Assembly: GCA_947499715.1 (NCBI GenBank)
Contig: CANMPL010000006.1
Span: 62,001-126,000, forward strand
Direction of reading: 5' to 3'
DNA length: 64,000 nucleotides
DNA from: an uncultured Paracoccaceae bacterium
Lineage (GTDB): Bacteria; Pseudomonadota; Alphaproteobacteria; Rhodobacterales; Rhodobacteraceae
Shown: piece by piece, positions 59,591-64,000 of the stretch
Position numbering within the stretch: position 1 is the stretch's first letter
Layout of the letters: every line of letters begins with the position of its first letter
Notes under the pieces: generated by a model
The model's input: only the letters and a program-made list of their open reading frames with translations
Told to the model about the DNA's origin: nothing
Databases searched by the model: none
Translations under genes and position numbers: made by a program

Positions 59591-60129
59591 CCTGCATCCT
59601 CCATTTCCTTGATTGCGCGCAGGCGCTTTTTGGCCTCTGAAATGCGCCAGCTGATTGTGCCCTCGGAGACAGCAAGGATATCAGCGGCTTGCGCGTGGGT
59701 CATATCATCAAGCACCAATGCGAGCGTGTCGCGCAGGTCCTCTGGCAGTTGGTTCATCGCCATCGTCAGCCAATCCACCGCGCGCGAGGTTTCGGCATTG
59801 GCGGCGGTGCGGTTCACTTCCCAATCGCCCCAGCCGGTGGTGGCCTTTGCATAGGTTGCCCGCCTGCGACGGCGGTCGTGGGCGGCGTTGACGGCAACTT
59901 TGTAAAGCCAGGTTGTGACCCGGGCCCGGCGTTGGTAACTCGCCAGTTTTGCTGGCAATGCCGCGCAGATATCCTGTGTCAGGTCCTCTGCCTCTGCCCG
60001 CGCGCCCGTGAGGCGGAAGCAAAACGCAAATAACCGGTCATAGTGACGGTCCAAAAGGCTCGCGAAGGCGGCACGATCGCCGCCCGCTGCTGCCAAGGCA
60101 AGGTCTTCGTCACTGGTTGTCATACGCAT
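59587..60129 (-). CDS. ECF-family RNA polymerase sigma factor
   Basis: A 180-residue sigma factor. Region 2: [68 protein letters not shown]. Region 4: [46 protein letters not shown]. The start at 60129 (MRMTTSDED) or 60123 cannot be separated, as no good ribosome binding site is seen. First gene of a two-gene unit with the VWA protein. Confidence 0.93.
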   Translation of the reverse strand: MRMTTSDEDLALAAAGGDRAAFASLLDRHYDRLFAFCFRLTGARAEAEDLTQDICAALPAKLASYQRRARVTTWLYKVAVNAAHDRRRRRATYAKATTGWGDWEVNRTAANAETSRAVDWLTMAMNQLPEDLRDTLALVLDDMTHAQAADILAVSEGTISWRISEAKKRLRAIKEMEDAG

Positions 60130-60180
60130 CACGGTGGTTTGACGCAGGCCGTCCGTCAATCCTTGGCAATTTTTTGAAAT

Positions 60181-60927
60181 TTATTTTTGCGGCTGTGAAA
60201 GATGCGCCTGAAGGGTGCTCAGATAGGTGCCACTCACAGGCAACTCACGTTGATCCGAAAGGGTAACGCTGGATTTGTTCCCCTTCTTGGACAGGGTCCC
60301 CAGATGCGCCAGCGCCACCCAGTGAGAGCGGTGCACGCGTTGACCGGGAAGATCATGCACCTCTTCCAGTGCATCGGCAAATCGCATCAGGATAAGCTGC
60401 TTTCCTTGTGTCGTTGTCACCTCAACATAGTGATCCTGCATCGACATGGATATGATGTCGGTCCCGATCTCTGGCGACAGGCGTTTGTGCATTGGTGTGA
60501 TGATGTCGCGGATCTGTGTGGCTTGCGGCCGCCAGTCAAGATATTCAACAATGCCAACGATCAGTCCGACCAGTGTAACCTGAAGCCAGGTGCGCAGAAG
60601 CACCGAGAGGTGGACGCCAGTGGGGCGGAACACCTCATTTGCAAATTCAACGATGGCGGCACCGGGAATGGCCGCGATGGCCGCGCCAATTGTGATCTTG
60701 GCAACACCGGGCAAATGTCCGAGCGAGGGCGCACGCAGGGCCATGGTCATGAAGACATGCATAAAGAAACCGATGCCGGTCATGACGGCCGTCCAGTAGG
60801 TAAAACGCTCTGCCAGATGCATCGACTCATATGACCCGAATGGGCCGACAACGGTAAAAATGACGACAAGGCTGAAAAAGACGGCTGCCTTCACTTCCCA
60901 CCTGACATCGCCGAAAATTTGGCGCAT
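60181..60927 (-). CDS. Membrane-anchored LytTR DNA-binding protein
   Basis: A 248-residue protein with four membrane helices in the first ~140 residues and a LytTR domain from about 150: EIGTDIISMSMQDHYVEVTTTQGKQLILMRFADALEEVHDLPGQRVHRSHWVALAHLG. LytTR domains bind direct repeats in promoters. Together it is a one-component, membrane-sensing regulator. It lies on the same strand as the sigma/VWA pair, 51 bp upstream of the sigma factor start, so it may form an operon with them. Ligand unknown. Upstream are palindromes ATTTCGCGAAAT (60969-60980) and AATCCGC/GCGGATT. Confidence 0.85.
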   Translation of the reverse strand: MRQIFGDVRWEVKAAVFFSLVVIFTVVGPFGSYESMHLAERFTYWTAVMTGIGFFMHVFMTMALRAPSLGHLPGVAKITIGAAIAAIPGAAIVEFANEVFRPTGVHLSVLLRTWLQVTLVGLIVGIVEYLDWRPQATQIRDIITPMHKRLSPEIGTDIISMSMQDHYVEVTTTQGKQLILMRFADALEEVHDLPGQRVHRSHWVALAHLGTLSKKGNKSSVTLSDQRELPVSGTYLSTLQAHLSQPQK

Positions 60928-61071
60928 CGCGAGTTTCCAATCCCGGTAATTTCACGAACAAATGTTATATTTCGCGAAATCCGCTTTGATAACAAGGGTA
61001 TTTGCGGATTACGAAAAAGCTGACCGTGAGTGGTCGCTTAGAAGGTAACGGATTTGATAATTCATTTTTGG

Positions 61072-61106
61072 GCCCCGGTGCTGGCATAGTAGCACCGGGG
61101 CTTTTT
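61072..61106 (+). terminator. Orphan plus-strand intrinsic terminator
   Basis: An 11-bp perfect stem (61072-61082 with 61091-61101) with an eight-base loop is followed by TTTTT on the plus strand. The neighbouring genes are both on the minus strand, and the minus reading has no T-run, so this terminator has no obvious gene to serve. It could end a small RNA arising upstream in 60928-61071. Confidence 0.7.
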
Positions 61107-61123
61107 CGCTGTCGGGGCGTCGA

Positions 61124-62596
61124 CTAGACCGACATGCAGATGTATTTCATCTCCATGAAGTCGTCGATCCCATGGTGGCTGCCTTCGCGGCCAAGGCCGG
61201 ACTGCTTCACACCACCAAAGGGGGCGACCTCGGTCGAGATGATGCCCGTGTTCACGCCAACGATGCCGTATTCCAGCGCCTCGGCGACCTTGTAAACGCG
61301 GCTGAGGTCTTTGGCATAGAAATAGGACGCAAGGCCAAAGATCGTGTCATTGGCCTGCGCGATCACATCGTCTTCATCATCAAATGCAAAGAGCGGCGCG
61401 AAGGGCCCAAAAGTTTCATCGGTGCTGACTTGCATGTCTTTTGTCGCACCGGTCACGATAGTGGGCTCAAAGAACTGTCCATCCAGAGCATTGCCGCCGG
61501 TCAGGACTTTGGCCCCCTTAGACACTGCGTCATCAAGATGTTCGCGGACCTTGTCCAATGCGGAAGCTTCGATCAAAGGGCCAAGGTCGGTGCCTGCGAC
61601 AAGACCGTCGCCCACTTTCAGCGCTTCGACCGCGACTTTGAGCTTTTGTGCGAAAGCATCGTAGACGCCGGATTGCACGTAGATCCGGTTGGCGCAGACA
61701 CAGGTCTGGCCGTTGTTGCGGAATTTGCTGGCGATGGCGCCGATGACGGCCTCATCCAGATCGGCGTCGTCAAAGACGATGAAGGGCGCGTTGCCGCCCA
61801 GCTCCATTGAGCACTTCATGACCTGATCAGCGGCCTGCTTCAGCAAGATCCGCCCCACTTCGGTTGAGCCGGTAAAGGTCAGCTTGCGCACCAGCGGGTT
61901 TTCGCAGAATTCTTTGCCGACATCCGAAGATGCGGTCGATGTCACAACAGACATAAGGCCTGCGGGAATGCCCGCCTCTTCCCCGAGCTTGGCCATGGCA
62001 AGGGCCGACAGCGGCGTGAGGGACGCGGGGCGGACAACAAAACCGCAACCGGCAGCAAGGGCGGGGGCGACTTTGCGGGCGATCATTGCATTGGGAAAGT
62101 TCCACGGGGTGATTGCGGCGGCCACGCCGATGGGCTGCTTGATGACGGTGATGCGTTTGTCGGGCTGATGACCGGGGATGGTTTCGCCGTAGATGCGCTT
62201 GGCCTCTTCCCCGAACCATTCAACAAAAGAAGCGCCGTAAGCGACCTCGCCGCGGGCTTCGGTCAGGGGCTTGCCCTGTTCCGCCGTCATGATGATGGCA
62301 AGGTCTTCGGTATTGGCGATCAGCAAATCATACCATTTGCGCAGCACCTGCGCGCGGTCTTTGCCGGTGCGGGCGGCCCAGGCATGGCGTGCCTTTTCGG
62401 CGGCGGCAATCGCGGTAGAGATTTCTGCGCGCGACAGGTCCGGGACCTGCGCGATGACATCGCCGCGCGCGGGGTTGGTCACGTCGAAGGTTTTGCCAGA
62501 GGCGGCAGCAACCCATGCGCCGCCGACATAGGCCTTGTCGCAGACAAGGTCGGGGCGCGCGAGTTGCGATTTCAGATCGGTGGCTTGGTCTAGCAT
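61124..62596 (-). CDS. gabD: NAD(P)-dependent succinate-semialdehyde dehydrogenase
   Basis: A 490-residue aldehyde dehydrogenase of the GabD group, oxidising succinate semialdehyde to succinate. Seen: Rossmann loop FTGSTEVGRIL, catalytic Glu in MELGGNAPF and catalytic Cys in NNGQTCVCANR, and PWNFPNAMIARKVAPALAAGCG. The start at 62596 (MLDQATDLKS) has GAGG six bases upstream. The gene is alone; divergent esterase gene upstream. Other semialdehydes may also be substrates. Confidence 0.9.
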   Translation of the reverse strand: MLDQATDLKSQLARPDLVCDKAYVGGAWVAAASGKTFDVTNPARGDVIAQVPDLSRAEISTAIAAAEKARHAWAARTGKDRAQVLRKWYDLLIANTEDLAIIMTAEQGKPLTEARGEVAYGASFVEWFGEEAKRIYGETIPGHQPDKRITVIKQPIGVAAAITPWNFPNAMIARKVAPALAAGCGFVVRPASLTPLSALAMAKLGEEAGIPAGLMSVVTSTASSDVGKEFCENPLVRKLTFTGSTEVGRILLKQAADQVMKCSMELGGNAPFIVFDDADLDEAVIGAIASKFRNNGQTCVCANRIYVQSGVYDAFAQKLKVAVEALKVGDGLVAGTDLGPLIEASALDKVREHLDDAVSKGAKVLTGGNALDGQFFEPTIVTGATKDMQVSTDETFGPFAPLFAFDDEDDVIAQANDTIFGLASYFYAKDLSRVYKVAEALEYGIVGVNTGIISTEVAPFGGVKQSGLGREGSHHGIDDFMEMKYICMSV

Positions 62597-62664
62597 GATG
62601 AACCTCTTGCTGGTCGGTGCAGGATTGGATTGACTAGCAGTAGCGAGGTCGCGGAGAAATGAAA

Positions 62665-63444
62665 ATGGATTTAGACGATGCATTTGCTGTTTCGGCACAT
62701 ATCGCGGGGGCGGAACGGCTGCCTGCTGTCTGGGCCAAAAGTGCGCGCGCATTTCGGGATGTGACACGGCATTTGGCGGACGTGCCTTATGGCGAGGGCA
62801 CGCGGGACGTGTTTGATCTGTTTCTACCCGAACGTCTGGCCAAGGGGACGGTGGTTTTCATTCACGGCGGCTATTGGCGGATGTCGGATAAGTCAGATTG
62901 GTCCGATCTGGCTGCGGGGGCCTTGGCGGCGGGATGGGCTGTGGCGATGCCGTCATATGACCTATGCCCCAAGGTCGGTATTGCAGAGATTACGCGGCAG
63001 GTGGCCCGCGCCGTGGCGGCGATTGCGGAACGCACGCCGGGTCCATTGCGGATAACGGGGCATTCCGCAGGCGGTCATCTGGCGGCCCGGATGCTGGATC
63101 CGGCGGTCGCGGGTCCGTGGTTGGAAAGGGTTGAGAAGGTCGTCGCAATCTCGCCACTCACTGATTTGGAGCCATTGCTGCGGACGACGATGAACGCTGA
63201 TTTTGGGTTGGATTTGGCAACGGCGCGGGCGGAAAGCCCGGTGCATCAGGTCGCGCCGCAGGTGCCGGTGGTGATTTGGGTCGGCGGAGACGAGCGCCCG
63301 GTTTTTCTGCAACAGGCCCGCGCCTTGTCGCATGCATGGGGTTGCGCCTGCGAGGTTGATCCCGGGCGGCATCACTTTGATGTATTGGACGGGTTGCGCG
63401 ACATGCGGCATCCGTTGATGCAGGCGCTTTTGGCCGAGGATTGA
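62665..63444 (+). CDS. Alpha/beta hydrolase, arylformamidase-like
   Basis: A 259-residue hydrolase: oxyanion motif FIHGGYWRMSDKSDW near residue 73, nucleophile elbow ITGHSAGGHLAARM near 136 and catalytic His in PGRHHFDVLDGL. The HGGYW plus GHSAGGH pair is typical of kynurenine formamidase-like esterases. The ATG at 62665 has GGAG eight bases upstream; the ATG six bases earlier is too close. No kynurenine pathway genes are seen nearby. Followed by a copy of the GGGATATTTTTGG repeat. Confidence 0.82.
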   Translation: MDLDDAFAVSAHIAGAERLPAVWAKSARAFRDVTRHLADVPYGEGTRDVFDLFLPERLAKGTVVFIHGGYWRMSDKSDWSDLAAGALAAGWAVAMPSYDLCPKVGIAEITRQVARAVAAIAERTPGPLRITGHSAGGHLAARMLDPAVAGPWLERVEKVVAISPLTDLEPLLRTTMNADFGLDLATARAESPVHQVAPQVPVVIWVGGDERPVFLQQARALSHAWGCACEVDPGRHHFDVLDGLRDMRHPLMQALLAED

Positions 63445-63482
63445 TCCAAAGGCGCGGCTGCGCCGCACGCTATTTTGGGGAT

Positions 63483-63530
63483 GAGGGGCGCTGCCCCTCA
63501 AACTCCCCGGGATATTTTTGGCCAAAAGAA
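63483..63530 (+). repeat. Copy of the GGGATATTTTTGG family with hairpin
   Basis: GAGGGGC GCT GCCCCTC makes a hairpin, followed by AAACTCCCCGGGATATTTTT and GGCCAAAAGAAG. It follows the esterase stop by about 40 bp, in terminator orientation. Confidence 0.7.
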
Positions 63531-63531
63531 G

Positions 63532-64000
63532 TTAAGGATTATGGACCCTTGCGTAGCAGGGCGGGTCTTCGTGCGGGGTGGAGCGTGCGAGGTAGACGCC
63601 ACGGGCGATGGCGCGGGCCATGCAGGTGGCCCCGGCGTGGCCGAGCGAGAGCAGGTCTTCACATGGGGCAGCGCCCGTGCTGGCGGCAAAGATCAGGTCA
63701 CCATCAAAGGGTGTGTGTGCGGGCACGATGGCGCGGGCAATTCCGTCATGGGCGGCGGTGGCCAGACGGGTGCATTGCGCCTTGGTCAATTGTGCATTGG
63801 TGGCGATGATGCCGATCGTGGTGTTGCGCGCGGCCCGCTTGGTGGCGGGGCGACCAGTGGGATATGTGGGTGAGGGGCCAAGGTTGCCAAATTCGCCCTG
63901 TGCCTCGAAGGGGGCGGCCCAGAAATGCGGCCCGTCACCCACGGTGACCGATCCAACAGCGTTAACCGCCACCAGCGCCCCGATGATTACACCGCCGGGC
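63532..64000 (-). CDS. P1-family peptidase (DmpA/NylC-like), partial
   Basis: The C-terminal 155 residues of an N-terminal-nucleophile amidohydrolase; the frame runs open through the right window edge (PGGVIIGALVAVNAVGSVTVGDG). The self-processing nucleophile threonine lies in RNTTIGIIATNAQLTK, and PFDGDLIFAASTG follows. Family members are aminopeptidases of the DmpA type or nylon-oligomer hydrolases. The substrate cannot be told. The N-terminal part lies outside the window. Confidence 0.85.
   Translation of the reverse strand, partial: PGGVIIGALVAVNAVGSVTVGDGPHFWAAPFEAQGEFGNLGPSPTYPTGRPATKRAARNTTIGIIATNAQLTKAQCTRLATAAHDGIARAIVPAHTPFDGDLIFAASTGAAPCEDLLSLGHAGATCMARAIARGVYLARSTPHEDPPCYARVHNP

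Overview
The window looks like chromosomal DNA from a bacteriochlorophyll-containing member of the Roseobacter group (Rhodobacteraceae, Alphaproteobacteria). The basis is a light-harvesting 2 operon with PpsR-type operator sites, MipZ, an F0 ATP synthase operon with a split b/b' pair and no F1 genes beside it, a TRAP binding protein, a taurine-type ABC transporter, a glcDEF glycolate oxidase operon and high-GC coding throughout. This is inference from gene content; no rRNA, tRNA, integrase, insertion sequence or CRISPR array was seen.

Layout. 0.4-1.4 kb: orphan TRAP solute-binding protein. 1.5-4.3 kb: puc operon on the minus strand (pucB, pucA, pucC and a repeat-containing companion). 4.7-7.9 kb: taurine-type ABC transporter. 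8.2-10.4 kb: glycan-polymerase-like membrane protein and mipZ. 10.7-12.7 kb: DEAD-box helicase and an acetyltransferase. 12.8-19.6 kb: translation and SRP block (rpmE, rplS, trmD, sulfotransferase, rimM, small membrane protein, rpsP, chorismate mutase, acetyltransferase run, ffh). 19.8-22.9 kb: hydrolase and regulators. 23.1-25.7 kb: atpIBEF'F. 26-31.4 kb: FCD regulator, OmpA lipoprotein, acyltransferase, Ada-like protein, nth, adenosine kinase. 31.3-35.3 kb: glycan/sulfation genes with a broken DUF3052 gene. 35.3-42.5 kb: HIT protein, ABC ATPase, polA, an exported dioxygenase-like/haem-membrane pair, sHsp, exported protease. 42.5-46.5 kb: glcDEF. 46.6-48.1 kb: DUF599, Usp. 48.1-55 kb: MoxR/DUF58/DUF4159 cluster. 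55-57.5 kb: DUF1285, hydroxypyruvate isomerase, VOC, WYL regulator. 57.5-61 kb: VWA protein, ECF sigma factor, LytTR protein. 61-64 kb: aldehyde dehydrogenase, esterase and a peptidase cut by the window edge.

How the genes connect. The puc operon builds the peripheral antenna; the alpha subunit has Phe44-Leu45 where 850-nm antennae have aromatic residues, which predicts a blue-shifted complex. The FCD regulator at 26 kb and the glcDEF operon 20 kb away carry the same 23-bp palindrome, so the regulator probably controls glycolate oxidation; a hydroxypyruvate isomerase at 55.6 kb would fit the same glyoxylate-level metabolism. The VWA protein has the topology of an anti-sigma factor and its gene overlaps that of the ECF sigma factor.

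Non-coding structure is rich. An 81/82-bp repeat element occurs at the 3' end of an acetyltransferase gene and again, in frame, inside glcF. A second family with the core GGGATATTTTTGG/GAACCAAA sits at several gene ends, including one pair in perfect 25-bp inverted orientation. A truncated 44-codon acetyltransferase and a DUF3052 gene with an in-frame TGA show ongoing gene decay.
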